In this document: positions 36,101 through 51,100 of the stretch, piece after piece
Layout: the number at the start of each line of letters is the position of its first letter
Numbering within the stretch: position 1 is the stretch's first letter
Assembly (NCBI RefSeq): GCF_964355755.1
Contig: NC_092670.1
Location: forward strand, 9,793,201 to 9,857,200
Length of the DNA stretch: 64,000 nucleotides
Reading direction: 5' to 3'
From: Antedon mediterranea
Taxonomy: Eukaryota; Echinodermata; Crinoidea; Comatulida; Antedonidae
Notes under the pieces: model-generated
What the model saw: only the letters and a program-made list of their open reading frames with translations
Told to the model about the DNA's origin: nothing
The model's database searches: none
Program-made: the position numbers and the translations under genes

Positions 36101-39100
36101 TTGTGTCCTGTGAATGTACTCTTAATACAATAATTATAGTATTCATGCCTTAAGTACGTACACATGGCTCCATAATCATTAACTGTATTATATCAGCTTT
36201 GCAAGATAATGCTTTTGCCAATTAATACTCTATGTATGTTTATTGATCTGGCCCGTGATTCAGGTCATTATGTTGTTGTCACTACTTAAAGATGCACACT
36301 CGCTTCTAAAAAAATACTGATAACATGAACACAACATTATTTGAATCTATCAGTTCAAAGGGCAATACTTTATCAATGAAAACCATGTTAAAAAAAGATT
36401 TACAATTTATAAATGTATACATATGTATAAAATCAAAATCACTGTTGACAAAAAAAATAAAATGTACTTCTGCCGGTTCTGCCCTGTTCTGCACCTCAAC
36501 TCTGTTCTGTTTTGTGCAATCTTTCATTTTTGTCAGATCAGTTGCTGTTTTGAGTTTCAAGTTAGATGGATTTTTTAGGAATTTTTGGTCATTTTTATGA
36601 ATGTTACCAATACATGTATAAATAATAATTGAAATCATAAATGATCAAGTTGAATGGGTGAGTGGTTAAGGGGTGCTGTTATATACTTATAAAGAGCCAA
36701 CAATATTGGCATGGGTTCAAGGCCGACTCGATCCTAGTTCTGATGTTGGAAGAAGTCTTCCCAGATAAGGGCTATAAACCGTATGGCCAGTGTACACTCA
36801 CCCGTGTGCACTTTAAAGACGAGTAAGGGTTACCCTGACTTAACACAAAGAAATGAATAAAATAAAGAGGCTATTCTATTTCTATGATTAAAACATTCCT
36901 ACTTAAATTAGATCAATGTCTTCTTTGCCTAAAAAACAACAAAAGATACAGCAAGTAAATCTTATATCTATGATCAATAATCACTCATAGATGGGATTAT
37001 AACTGGGCCAGTGCATCTGACATGCGCACATATTTTTGCATTATTTAGTATAATGGGAAACGTTGTAATAGAAACGTAAGACAAGAAGCTGGCTTAATAT
37101 CCATCTAGGGACATATTAGCTCTACATTCATTGCATGCAAAAACTTATGAGGAGGACATTTTAAAACAATGTACTATCTTACTATAGATTAGAATATTCT
37201 AAAAATATTATATATATAAAATACGGTTTTACGGTTTTAATGTTCAAATGTAAATAATGATAAAAACAGAGGAAGCCTTAATAAATACAACAAAACAACA
37301 CCTTACATTACAAAAACAACCCCAAATTAAAAAAAATGTCTAGGAACAGAAGAACTTTTTCAGAGAATATCATGCATCTCCACATATTTTAATGATTTTT
37401 GCTCAAAGAAAAATTATGATTCATGAATTAATAAACGGAGGAATTTACAGGCAATATTGAGAATTAATATTGATAATCCTTTTTTATATACATCTTTCAT
37501 ACTAAATAACTACAAAGATAACTCGTAATGTTGGATTGGATAAAAGAATAATAATGTTTTAGACTATAGAACATCAACATCACATGTCACCAGTTTAAAT
37601 TTATTTTTGTAATCAACTAATTGACTTAACAACCACTCAATTCATTATCCAAAAAGCAATAATGCTCCAACACACCATTTGCAAGATTGAAAAGCAATTC
37701 CCTGTTGCTGAAATGGAATAGTCCATAACAACTGCAAACATGGAGGAATATCAATTAGGGTATTGATTGAGAAGGTCGTGGGCATTTCTTCGTTTAGTAG
37801 TTAGTCGTAACACACTGTGCAACGGACACCTTGTTTAGCGTCGACAAAATGCTTGTCCGTAAACAGATACCTTGATAGCCTATTTTAATATTCTAATTTT
37901 ATTTTTGTTTATGTTTTTAACTTTGGATGGATTTCAATTTGCTTCTTTAGTATTAATGGAAATAAGCTGTTTTTTGTATAATTATTCTTGTCTGCCATGA
38001 CCCTGTGGAATTATAAAGCGGGAAAGTTTGTATAGCTATGAGGAGATTTAAGAATAAGTGTCTAAAAAGGAAAAAATGAATGCTGTTAAGAAAAAATTAG
38101 GAATAAAGAAGCAAAGATCGACAGGACCTGACAATGTAAGTATGTTTATAAGAAAATAGAACATACATTTTTGAAAGTTTTAAAATGTTTTTTATAAGGT
38201 TATATCTATCTGTAATAGATATATTACATTCGATAAGTTGCTAGAATAGCATGACGCACCTCTGGTAAACTTTAAAATCCTGATTGCAAGGTGTTTTGTG
38301 ATGATATAAGTAATATACGGGCCTTAAGAGTGACAAAACGTACGATCATCAGTGCATTATATGCGCCAAATTCATTTTGGAATAAACCTCATGAAAATGT
38401 TTACATTTGTTCATTTTTCAATAAATATGTCAAAACTTTATACCGGAGATGTACAGTATTCATCGTATTCATTTATATTTCTTGTTTGAATTAAATATAA
38501 TAAATGAGGGTACGTTTATTGTAAATACATTATATAAAAATAACGCTTAAAAAAGAACGACGTTTCGACTCCAGCGTTGTTTTTATATTATGTATTTAAA
38601 ATATAATAAAGTTACAAAAATTACCATGTGAAGCATTTGACATGATAAGGTCATTATTATAATTTATTGTGCACTGAACCATAACAAGAAATTTGTCTTA
38701 ATTTACTCTTTGATGTTCATCTAAGAAATGAAAGGTTCTACCTCCTCATTCTGCTCGGGTGAAATGTGTACACCCCCAAAGGATTTAACAATTTTAATTA
38801 GCACATTGCGTTTACAGGAAAAAGTCCTGGTGAGGAACACAATTAAGAACCCATAGATAGTGCATATGAATTTTTTATTAGATCTCCTTTTTTGGGATAC
38901 CCTATGTTCAGTGACATCCCTATATAGGATTCTGTGAAATGAACAATGGGAAATATGTTTTTACACTAACTACCAATCCCCATTGACGGGACACCACAAT
39001 ATTTCATCATTTTATGAATATTTGAAGATTTTGACTTAACGATTTCTTACAAGAATAATGAAAAGCGAAAACAGAATGTTAATTTGTATATATAAATATT

Positions 39101-42100
39101 TGTTGATGGATTCAAACATGTACTACAAATGGAGAGAGGCATTATATACCAATAGATACAAGTTTTGGTCCTTTTGTTTGTGTAATATATTATACCATAT
39201 ATGGACAATTGTCTGAAATAAAAGTTGAATTGAATTGAATTATTAAGGGACACTTTCTTGTGTCAATGCAGTGTCCCCCCCCCCCAATATGGGTTCTACG
39301 ACTGTGTTACCATAAACTCAACTTCAAATTTATTAAATTTTTACAATACTTTAAGGTAATCAAATTTTCAATTTTATTATTTTAATACCATTAATTAAAA
39401 AAAAATTATATGTCCTTATTTTATTTTTGCGATCAATCAATCAGACTTGTATCCATAAAAATAATGTTTTAAGTCTTATTTTGAAGGTGTTGACGTTTTC
39501 TGATGTCTTTATGTCTATTGGTAGTGTATCCACAATATGGGTGCTGCACAGGAAAACGCAACAATAATTATCATAACTCGAATATTGTAATTGTAATTTA
39601 CTTATATTGATCATATTTTCAGTAATTTAGTGAATTAACATTATCATAAACAGCAGAATAAGGCACTTCTAAGCTTACCCCTTAGGATAGTATGACTAAC
39701 CTTCTCAATTTCATTATGATATCCTCCAAGCATTGATATTGAAATACACATTCGAAATTCAAGAAAGTGTCCCCTCAATAGGAGTGTCCCCTAAAAAGGG
39801 GATAGCGTCTATTTTTTTCCCTTATTTGTTAGTTTGGATTTCTGTTTTAGGTGTATATACTCATAGGAGTATCCCCTAAAAAGGAGCTAGCTTCTTTTTA
39901 TTCCCCTTGTTTGTTTAAACAAAATTTCGCCTTAATAGAGACCGTGTCCTCTGAATAGGAGGAGTTTGGTTGTTTTAGGTATATTGCATATTTACACAAT
40001 AGTGCTAAGATTCGAAATGATGGCAGGGCTCAGGATGAGGACCACGTCTAGGAAAACATTGGTTAAAGACTATTCCAACAGATATAAAATATCTGAAGAA
40101 TGCCTTAAGATCAGGACATTGATTAATCGATCGAATAGTGACTTTTTAAAAATGTTTTTGTATTTATCATAACAATAGGATAAATGAACAAGTTACTGCA
40201 TATTCATCATTGAAAGAACTTTCTTCAAAATGGGATCCATGGGAAGTTAACAATTTTTTTATAAATAATAAAATGTAGTTTTAAAACATTTTATTATTTG
40301 TAAGGACATTTTCCTGCATTTAATACTATTTATGAATAAATCTATATACGTTTTTCATTATGACGTCATAAAAATGCATTTTGTAAAATTAAGATTTCTT
40401 TAAATTTGAGTTTGTTATTGATGGTTTTTTACTGAAAGAGAGAGAGAGAGAGCATGGCCTTTGAAAAATAACCAAATTGTTCTGAGGACTGTATAACAAA
40501 TAAAAAATTGACATTTCAAAAGCCTGTGTTTCTGTGAAATTTACAATGTTTAGGTCTCAGACATACAAGTGTATGGTAAGAGCCTTTGCCGTAGATCCAT
40601 GATTTAATATAATTGGACTTGCTATTTCTAAGTATTTCGTTTTCTTCTGTGGATCATAAAAATTGTGATCTTTCAGTCCTTTACAAAATAAGAAAATATT
40701 TATCATTGTCGTCATCACCATCATCATCATCATCATTCCTTCAGCCTTATTTTCCCTGAGCTCCTTCGAGTTCTGTTTCATTTTGGAGTTTCAAAGTTCT
40801 GGAGAAGAAGATCAGAGAAAAATGGTTCCTAACATGATTTGTATGCTGGGATTTCTGGCTTGTGATGGGTTATAGAGAAATTCATTGTCACTTTGGAATT
40901 CCCAGACTTTATGTTGAAAATATCAATTAATCCTTTACCTTATTTAAGGGAACACTTTCCTATAGAATGAACACAGGGGGAGTGGGAAGGAGAAATATAT
41001 AATACAACATCCCTATTAAGGGGATACTATGTTGTGTCCCAAAGTCTGAATAGCTGAATTGCACACAGGTGTGGACAACACAACTTTCTTCTCCTCTAAT
41101 TAAGGGTCACTTCGTTTATACAGCTATCATCAATCAACATTCATTCTTCTACAAAGGTGTTTCATGAAGCTCCCAAATGTATCCTTAGGCAAGATACTTT
41201 ACTTACGTTTGCCTCTCTCTGGGAACCCGGTTCGACCATGACACAACTTTGCGCTGATTACTAGCTGCATTATGGGAGTATGTTTCCATAGGTTTTTGAT
41301 CCAAAAAAAATGACTGGGTTAATAATGTTCAGCGCTTAGAGGTTTCACAACATTAGGCTCTATATAAATCCAGGATATTATTATTATTATCTTACTATAA
41401 TTATGTATTGTTTTTATTAATTTGATGCATTATTGAATAAATAAATGTTTTTGAAATGAATGAAATGAAAAAGAGCTTCTACTGTATGTATTATTTTTTT
41501 TTTGTAAATGTTTTAAAAGTTTGTTTCTTTATGAACAAATGAAACTAAAAACTACGTATTAAATCATGTTATTACCAAAATCCAAAGTGTTAAATCATAT
41601 TAATAATAATGAGTACACCGCGGAATGTAAACAAGATCAAACACGTAAAGGTGTTTCAAGTAATTATGCCACACTTGGTTCATTATTCTACTAGGCTTAA
41701 GAGCAAGATAGGTATTTATCGTGAGTTGAAACATGACACTAAGCATCGTGAAAAGATCAATAATGGCAAATAATGGGGCTACTAAGATTGTTGCCACTCC
41801 GTAGTATTATGAATAGGTGAATTGCCGATGCAAGCAGAGGTAATCAATTATCAATATTCATTTATACTATTGTGTTTGTTTATTGTCTTTACAGTTCAAC
41901 AAAAATATAATTATCTCTTGCCCTTTATGTACTTTCTGGCATTTGAATATTTTTACCTGAATGTTAAAATCAGAGATTGTACCTAAATTATATCTGATTC
42001 GTTGTGTTATCTTAATTTGGTCAGTATCTTGGCAAAGTTCTGCGATACAGTGTCACATGCTTGTCACATATGACATGTTTATATGAATTATTTTAAGGGT

Positions 42101-45100
42101 AGGTTAATTTACCTATTTAGGAATTTTTTTAATATAAAATTATGATATTTGTGTATGACACCAAGAAAATCATCTATTGACATCCATTGTATGTTCTTAC
42201 TGCAAAGCAATACCCATACTCTTCAATCAATTAATTGATCAATCAATATACTAATCAACCAAATTAGACATTTATTTTCTTCTTCTTCAAAACAAAAATT
42301 GTACAATTGTAGGTATAAATACAGTGTTATCAAATAATTTATGTTAAACCGATGTGAAATTGAGAAAACCATAGCGTAAAAGAAGAAGGCAAATGCCTAA
42401 GATGATATAAATCAATTGTGTTGAGCAAAACCTGGACAAAAGAAACAGAAAAGAAAACAGACTAGAGAAATTCATTCAATGATCAACAACATAAAATTGT
42501 TGTAGAATATGTTTATCATATAGTGTAACTTGAAATAAAGACAGGACAAATTTGAGATAAATTTGTCTCATTATTTGGAGTAACAAAATTATTCAGAGGA
42601 TCTTCTTCTGTTGTTTATCATTTTGTACGATTTTTTTTGTTTAAAAGGAAAAGTTCAAACCCTTTATTTTTATTGTCATTCCACAAGTGTCACAGTCTGT
42701 TAAATTACCATTGTCATCCTGAAACAAAGCTTAATATTGTCAAGGCTCAAGTACAGTAACTTGGCCAATGATATGCATGCCAAAAAAGTACAGTATAGTA
42801 ATTAGACCTAAATCAGGATCATTTAAATATAATTAAATAAATACTATCGAATGCAAATACCATTTTTTGTTAACAACACATGTACGATATTAATTCTATG
42901 TACAAATGTGTTGTTTGGAAACTGCCTTCAGTAGCTTAATTAAAAATATATATCTGGTGACTTGTGTCTGACGGTAGATGTAGTCTCCAATAACTTTATA
43001 ATTAAATGATGTGATCAGATACTTTTGTGTAAATAAAGTGGTTTGTCATGATTCATGAGAGTGCAAATAGATATAGATAAACCCTAATAGTGTACTACTA
43101 GCTAGAGTAGGCTGTTTGCAGATGAAGATATTGTAATAATGTAGAAACTATATATCACAGTCCACAAACAATGCGCTGTGGACTGTAAATGTTACACTTT
43201 TCTACATGCTTCTCCCCTAAAAATCACATAACATTATTTCCTCCATCCACGACAGTGGCTGTGTGATCTAGTGCACCGGGGTAATCTCCTACTCGTCTTG
43301 AAAATTGTACTGGTTCTTTAAAGTACACATGATCATTTTGTATTTGTACACTGATTTATGATTTATAGTCTTTATCCAAGAAGACTAATTCTACCACCAG
43401 AACCATGCAGTGAGTGAGCCTATGGACCTGAATCAATTGGGTTTTTAAAACCTTATTTAAAATCTTTTTATAAAGGACCAGTATTTAGCAAAAAACAATA
43501 CTGTTATTTTAAAATACAATATCTAAATCTATATTCCCTTGGTCTGTAGAAACAGGCCCTGTGTGCAGTCACAAGTTGGACTTTTATATAATACACACAC
43601 ATGTTTAAATAATGAATTACAACAGTTGAGCACAGTGAGTTCATCATTTTTTTTTGTATTCAAACATTAAAAATTAAAATTTCCATGATTTATCCAATTT
43701 CTCTTCTGCGCTAACACTTCGCTAGAAGTATTACAGTATGCATTCATACAACAATTATAAAAACATTAAGGATTGGTCTCTACATAAATTTGAAAAATGC
43801 TGCTCGTTGCCATGACGAACGTGTTTAATTGGTAGGATGTGCAGCTATATTTGTGTCCATGGAAATTATCATTTTGACTTGCAGTTGTTTCCCGATTTAA
43901 TATAAATGATTGAAACTATAGTGTTTACCAGGTGTATAGTGTATATAACATAAAGACTGGATGAATATTAAGTATATATAATATATAAATCAAAAGGCAT
44001 AAAAAAAACAATCTGTCAGTAAACAAATAGAAATTGCAAAGAGCTATGATTGAGACTAGTGTTTAGCACCAGGTGTATAGTATATACAGCATAAAGACTG
44101 GATGAATATTAAGTATATAATGTATCAAGGCATAAAAATAATAACAATGCTGTCAGTATACAAATAAAAATTTCAACAAGATAAATGATTGAGACTTGTA
44201 TAGCACCAGGTGTATAGTATATACAGCATAAAGACTGGATGAATATTAAGTATATAATTTATAAATCAAAAGGTAAAAAAATGATATAAATATCAGTAGC
44301 TGGATATCAATGGAGACACAAATAAAATAAGCAAAAGCTAGATCAAAACAATGAAGTAAAACATCCAAAATAAATTTGCAGAGCTTTTGTTTCCATTTGC
44401 TTGAAAGAATTTGAAATGATTAAAAACATTCGCAGAAAAATATATTCATTCCTTCCTATTCGGTCATAGTATACTAAAAAAAATGACATAAATTAATACA
44501 TAACTAACTAACTAACTAACTAATAGTAATACATAATCTTTCAACAACTTCACTGGCTTCCCCTTTCTGACCATCTCAAATTCAAATTTTTTTGCCAAGT
44601 GTTTCCAAAACTCTGCCCCTTCCTATATCCATTATCAACTTTGATGTTGTCTCCGCTCATTCACTTATAAACTCACCCTTAAAGCCGTAACTTAAAAGTT
44701 TAAATCTGTTCTCAAAGACCTTTTTGGTAAAGCATCTCAAAAATATTCAAATTTTGATTGGTCTAAAATGTTATCCTTCTTGACTGTTATTCCGTACATT
44801 TTTATTTTATATCAATTCACAATCAACAGCAGCATTTACAGACTGGAATACACAAGAAACACAAGGCAAAAAAGATCGTCGTCATGGTCCACAAGAACCA
44901 TTTACAAACATTTCTTAATTTTGGATTTAAAAGACAATTAAAGAAAATATCAATTAGTGGAGTCAAAGGCTATATGAATTAAGTAATCTCGGTAATCTAC
45001 AAGTAAATCCGTTTTAAAGAAAAGTATAGAACATGTATAGTTATGTAATAATAGTTGCTGTCCAACCGATTTTGAAGAATACCATGAAAGCTACAGTGGT

Positions 45101-48100
45101 CTATAAGGCATCTGCATATGAAGCAGAACTTTAAATTAATTTTCAGTATATCACCAGGCTGTTTAAAATTTGTACTGTGCCTTTTAATTTAAAAAGTAAT
45201 ATTAATGTATATTTTCTAGACTGAGTCATCCAGAAATCATCTAGTGAAGTGATTCATATTCTCGAGAAAATTCCAACAAAATTAAAAAATCATTGATTTT
45301 ATTCTTGCATTGAGCCTTAAGTTAAACTTTGTTATACACAACCGAAATTAAATATTTTTACAATTATACTTTATGCATTTGACAATATTTTTTGTGTAAA
45401 GGCGACACTCGCTCATATCATCTAGATGACCTGGGATATTGGTGACCTACATTATGTTTTGACGGGAAAATTGTTATAATATGGTATTAAATATTTTTCA
45501 GGTGCTGTCACTAGGTCCGGAAGTCCTTCCAGAATATAAACTCCAATCGCCTCGTATACACAAGTGGACAATTCTACACTATTCACCTTTTAAAGCCGTT
45601 TGGGACTGGATCATTCTACTGCTTGTCATTTACACTGCGATCGTTACGCCGTACGTAGCCGTCTTTCTTCTCAGCGAAGAAGCAAGTGTGGACCAGAAGG
45701 CCAATTCAGAGACATCGAACAATGAAAATTCTGGGAATTATAAAGACCCTTTAGTGATTATAGATCTGATAGTTGATATAATGTTCATTATTGATATATT
45801 AATAAACTTCCGGACTACCTATGTGAATAAGAACGATGAAGTGGTCTCGCACCCCGGTAAGATTGCGGTTCATTATTTTAAAGGATGGTTTCTCATTGAT
45901 GTCGTAGCGGCAATACCCTTCGATCTTCTTCTTTTTCAAACTAGTAATAAAGAGGTGAGTAGTAGCATTTATCTTGTTCTTATTATTTTATGAAATGATA
46001 ATAACAAATCAAGTTATAAAATCGTTTATTGGCCAGGATTTTTACAGGGATTATTTTTTTCCACAAAAAGCAAAAACCAAAATTACCCAATCATATCCTA
46101 TATCATTATCCTACAATTATCTTTATCAATCTCATCATCACCTATGTACAATCACTATTACCGCACCATTATCAACTGGAACTACTGTATTTTGTATAAT
46201 TTCTGAGCATCTCTATGTTAAAGCTTACCATACCAGATAAAAACAAATTTACACCATTCACTTTTGAAAATTTGCTATTCAAACTTTGGCATATTTGATT
46301 CCACAAAGTTTTAGTATAACCCCACTATTATAGAATTTACTAATCCTTTCAAAATTATGTAAAACTAAATCTATGGAAAATATGGCATGGAAAATATTTT
46401 ATGCTCATGTTAAGGAACTTGACGGCACAGTTTTATCTTCATCATTGTACTTTTTTGGAGACACTTTGGCAGCTTGTAGATTGAGCTATCTATTTTGTAT
46501 AGTTTTTGTGCACTCAAGTGTCCCATCATTTAGTCACGCTAAACTCAGCATGGCTCAATTAATGGATTATCTCATTAATATTCATTACTTTGAATTTTAA
46601 TTTTCATTTTCCAAATTTCAACAAATTAACCGTAACTTCAGTGACAGAAAAATGTAGTAGCATTATTTTTAACTTTTAAATTTTATAAATGTTAAAGCTC
46701 TTTGTATGGGTAACAAATAATGTCCCAAAAGTGATGTACAAATTGGGAAGGAAATTGTGCAAACAGGCTGTTCAAAGGAAGATATTTTATAAAAACTATA
46801 CTGTACTACATTTCAATTAATTACTACCGCGATTATTAAATGTTTGTTATTAGTTCATATGAGGCTAATTTTTCATTTATTAGTGAATTATTCATTTTTG
46901 AATTATTTTGTTCATCTGTTCATCCCTTTCGTCATTTATCATGCATCATTATCATCCTTCTTATTTTTTCCTATTCCTACTTTCCTCCTTCTGCTCTTTT
47001 TCTTCTCTTCCTCTCTTTTTTCCTTCTTTTCCTTTTTCCTTCTCTTCCCTTTTTGCTGATTTTCCCCTACTATTCCTATCTTTTCTCCTTTTTTTTCCTG
47101 TTATTTTTCCTTCTCTTTTTCCTCTTCTTTTTCAAATTTTCTCATTTTCCTATTTTCTTATTTTCCTTCATGCTCTTTTTCCTCCTTTTTTCATATTTTC
47201 TCCCTTACCGGTTTTCTTCTTTTTCTCCTGCTGTTTTTCCTCTTTCTCTTTTTTTCCTTCTTTTTTTCCTTCTCTTTTTCCTCTTCTTTTTCTATTTTCT
47301 TCTTTTCCTCCTCTTCTTTTTCATATTTTCTTCTTTTCCTCCTTTTTTTTCCTGATTTCCTCTTCTTTTCCTTCTCATTTTCCTCTTTTTCTTTTCTTCT
47401 CTTTTCCCTCTTTTTCTCCCTTCTCTTTTCCCACATCTTTTACTTTCTTCTCTTTTTCCTCATCATCACCATAATTATTAACATCATCAGTATCATCTCC
47501 ATTCAACTCATAAACATTCATAATTGGTATATTGATATACATTCCAATAGTTATTGGCAATAAAATTCTTGACAGCCCCTATTTTATAAAATATTTGGTT
47601 TGAGACTTTACACTAGTTGAGTTTTGTACCGATTTTAATATCCAATCTTTCTTTTCCAAACACTTATTCCTATGTGACATTATGTGTGCATTGATGCATG
47701 GTTCTATACATTATTAAATGTAATCGAAGCATGAATGCTTATGGCCCATGTGACTAATCAACGCATGATTTCCGTATCCATGCATACTAGAGTATGTTCG
47801 TGGTCCTCGTGGGCTTACCGGTTTGCTGTTGCGTAATGAATGACCTGACTCGTACATTGTACATTTATTGATGGATATCTCACTTTTGAAATGATTAATT
47901 GATTTGGTATATTATATAGAATATGATGTCACTTAACAAATTAGCTAAGTTCTCCAACAATACAATACAACAAGCACCACCCACAATTTGAGTGATTAAA
48001 TTTAAATACATCATGTCATTATCATACAGTATTATCATTTTAACACTGTATCATGAGAACGATATGGCGGTAACAGACCTGTCCACATAGATGTGTACAA

Positions 48101-51100
48101 CACACAAGCCACATTTGCTTGATGAGCGAGTGAGTTGGCGAGCGGTTAAGAAATGTAATTAAATAAATATTAACATTGTCAAGGGTTCACTTACTCCATG
48201 GTTCTGGTGGTGGTGGTAGAGCGAATCTTCTCAGATAAGGACTATAAAGCGATTGTCAAGAAGGCACATCTGACTCATGTGCACTTTAAAGAACCTTTTC
48301 AAGAGAGTAGGGGGTTACCCAGTGTACTAGTTCACACACATCCACTGTCACACACATTCACTCATCATAGTTCAGTACACAGGCCCTGAGTATTTATAAA
48401 GAATTTAAATAAATTGTTACACTGTTCATGGTTACGCTGGTCATGGTAGGCACTGTACTTTATAGGTCCATGTGGACCTAATCTGAATGTTGTCAGTTTC
48501 TAAATAAACTGAGGAAAATTAATATATATAATTCAGCTATGATAATATATCTCTAGACATAATTCAGTCAACCCTCTCAGAAGGCCTCAAAGAATTTTGA
48601 AAAATTAGGTTGCCATTCAGGAAACCAATTACTGCAATTTAGTTGCCCCAAAACAATTTTTACCTGCCCATTTTTTTAATCTATTGTATACCTTTGAATG
48701 AAATGTCATAATTTGATGTGAACACTATACAATGAAATGTCATAATTTGATGTGAACACTATACAATGAAATGTCATAATTTGATGTGAACACTATACAA
48801 TGAAATGTCATAATTTGATGTGAACACTATACAATGAAATGTCATAATTTGATGTGAACACTATACAATGAAATGTCATAATTTGATGTGAACACTATAC
48901 AATGAAATGTCATAATTTGATGTGAACACTATACAATGAAATGTCATAATTTGATGTGAACACTATACAATGGAATCAATATCATGTAACTCACAAACGA
49001 TTCCAAGTGTTCATTGTGCAATTCATTCTCTTAACCCTTAGGTTAAATGTGTAACACTCTTAACGTGTTTCACACAATACGTCCTTTATATTTTTACCTT
49101 CTTTGATACATACGTTATTGACTGATAATTTAGATGTATTGTGGTGTTCCTTATTATGATCCTTCACAAAACAATAGGTATTGATTAAGTTATTTTACCA
49201 TGAAATTGACTTCAGAATACTGATGTAGTTTCATCTTTATTAGCTTTACAAAAAAAAATTATTTATTTAATATCTACACTATAAAAAAATGAAGATAATA
49301 ATTTAAATTAAGTAAAGATATACTGAATTATCAGATGCCATGTGAAAGTTATTCTACTGAAAAAAAAAAATTCTTTTTCATAATTTGATCAAAGTTAGAT
49401 ATACTTCTGTATTTACAATATTTGCGTATATAGTACTTAAAGGAATCTGGATTTGACTAGGTAATCTACCCTCTTAAATGAAAGTGCTTATTTAAAACGT
49501 AAGTATAACAAAAATAATAAAAGAAATATGGAACATAGGGGATCTATTATTATTAGTTTTTTCCCTGCACCTGGCCTTTAATAAATTTACTGATAGATAT
49601 CTAGAATAATGCCGACTGACTTATTGGTGATAATTGGCACTTTTAATTTGGGGTCATAGTGACGCAAACATCGGCTAATAATAAGATGACTATTTTTAGA
49701 AATTGATTTGACAATAGTTAAGATATTGATCACAAGTGATGATCTATATATATAGTTTATCACTGGCATCGTTTGGAGTGTTGCCTGTCAAATTATATAC
49801 ACCATCAATTATATCTATAATTGTTTAAGAGACATTGATTGTATTAACATTATATTTAATCTGTATTGTATTCGATTCTCCTAAGGATATGAATATAAAG
49901 CAGAATGAACAATGTTCTATGAAATTATTATTATCCCCCATAACATGAGTTTTTATTCCGCATATTTAAAATATATAAATTAACAGGCACAGGATAAATT
50001 GTTAACTGCCCGGTAATATACTGAAAATTAATTTTAAACGATAAAGATAAAGAAATCTGTGAGATTAAGAAAAATTCTTGCCAACCGAGATTCAAACTCA
50101 AAACCTTTTGCTTCATAAGCAAAATGTCCTATTAGATCAATAGGGCTTTTATAATATTTTTTAAAAATTTGATTGGATAGTAACTCTTTAATAACATCGA
50201 CATGGTACATTGAAACAGCACTAGCCTTCAATTGCACACATGCGCAACAAACAAATTGATACGGCTAAATCATTCAGTACAGTATATTAATTCACGAAGA
50301 GCAATCTCCGAATATTATTATACACATTAGGCATACAAAAAAGTCTAAACTGCCTGGTGATATATTGATTTTTAAACATGGAGCACAAACATGATAAAAA
50401 TGGAAGCGTGTTCCCCTCTCTCGCTAAATCTGCCCCTAATAAAAATATTTAAACTGAATTAATTAATATGATTAAAATGAGAAGAAATTCTTTATTTCCA
50501 ATAGCGCTAAATGTTTATAGCACTCCGACGTTGTGATGAAAGCTATGATATACGATACAATATCTATAATGAACATTATGGCTATAATTCTGCATATTAT
50601 TTGAGCAATTTTATTTGGTCAATAATTACTTTAAGCATGGCCATTATGTCATTAATTCCAAATAGCTCAAAGCTTTGAAACGAGTAACAAAATCCATTAT
50701 AGTAACATCAATATCTAAATGCATTTCTAACACACAATCATAACAGGTCAACCAAATTCAATTTATCATTATCTAATAGAAATTATATAATATTAATATT
50801 AAAAGTAGTCATATTATATTAAAAATAATAAATAAGTATCGTAAGCCCGGCTGATCAACAAATTAAAGTTGTTGGTGTTTAAAAGAATATGTCTGACAGG
50901 TTATACCGTAAACATCTAATAGTATACACTGTGGTTCTCACAAACTTTCTGTACCCCAATGAATATGTCATGTATATGTAGTGTGGGATAGTAACACATG
51001 ACCAGCCAGCTGGGTTAAATTGCGCACAGGACGTGTGGACAACACAGACAATAACTTTCATCTTTCCTAAAGCGTACTGGCTCCAAAAAGCAACACAACA

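Larger units (their letters stand above)
31641..45501 (+). other. ERG intron (13.9 kb), largest in the window
   Basis: It separates the N-linker from S1 and contains the candidate alternative first exon (38076-38135), inverted-repeat elements at 32385 and 38523, arrays at 35715 and 43915, SINE copies at 36648, 41160, 43256 and 45066, a LINE-like 3' tail near 39050-39240 ending TTGAATTGAATTGAATT, a C-run at 39275, a GA run at 40437 and several copies of the CCCTATTAAGGGG repeat. Confidence 0.85.

Noticed and set aside
35754-36165. 103- and 71-codon reverse-strand frames
   Set aside because: They follow the 131-bp tandem repeat and show the same peptide three times with frame changes.
45974-46600. 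Open frames of 75-88 codons after the S3 exon
   Set aside because: They lie in the intron after a good donor, do not resemble ERG, and S4 is found in phase at 51363.
46840-47474. Long Phe/Ser/Leu-rich and Lys/Glu-rich open frames
   Set aside because: They are produced by the pyrimidine-only tract, in all frames and on both strands, with no domain or splice support.
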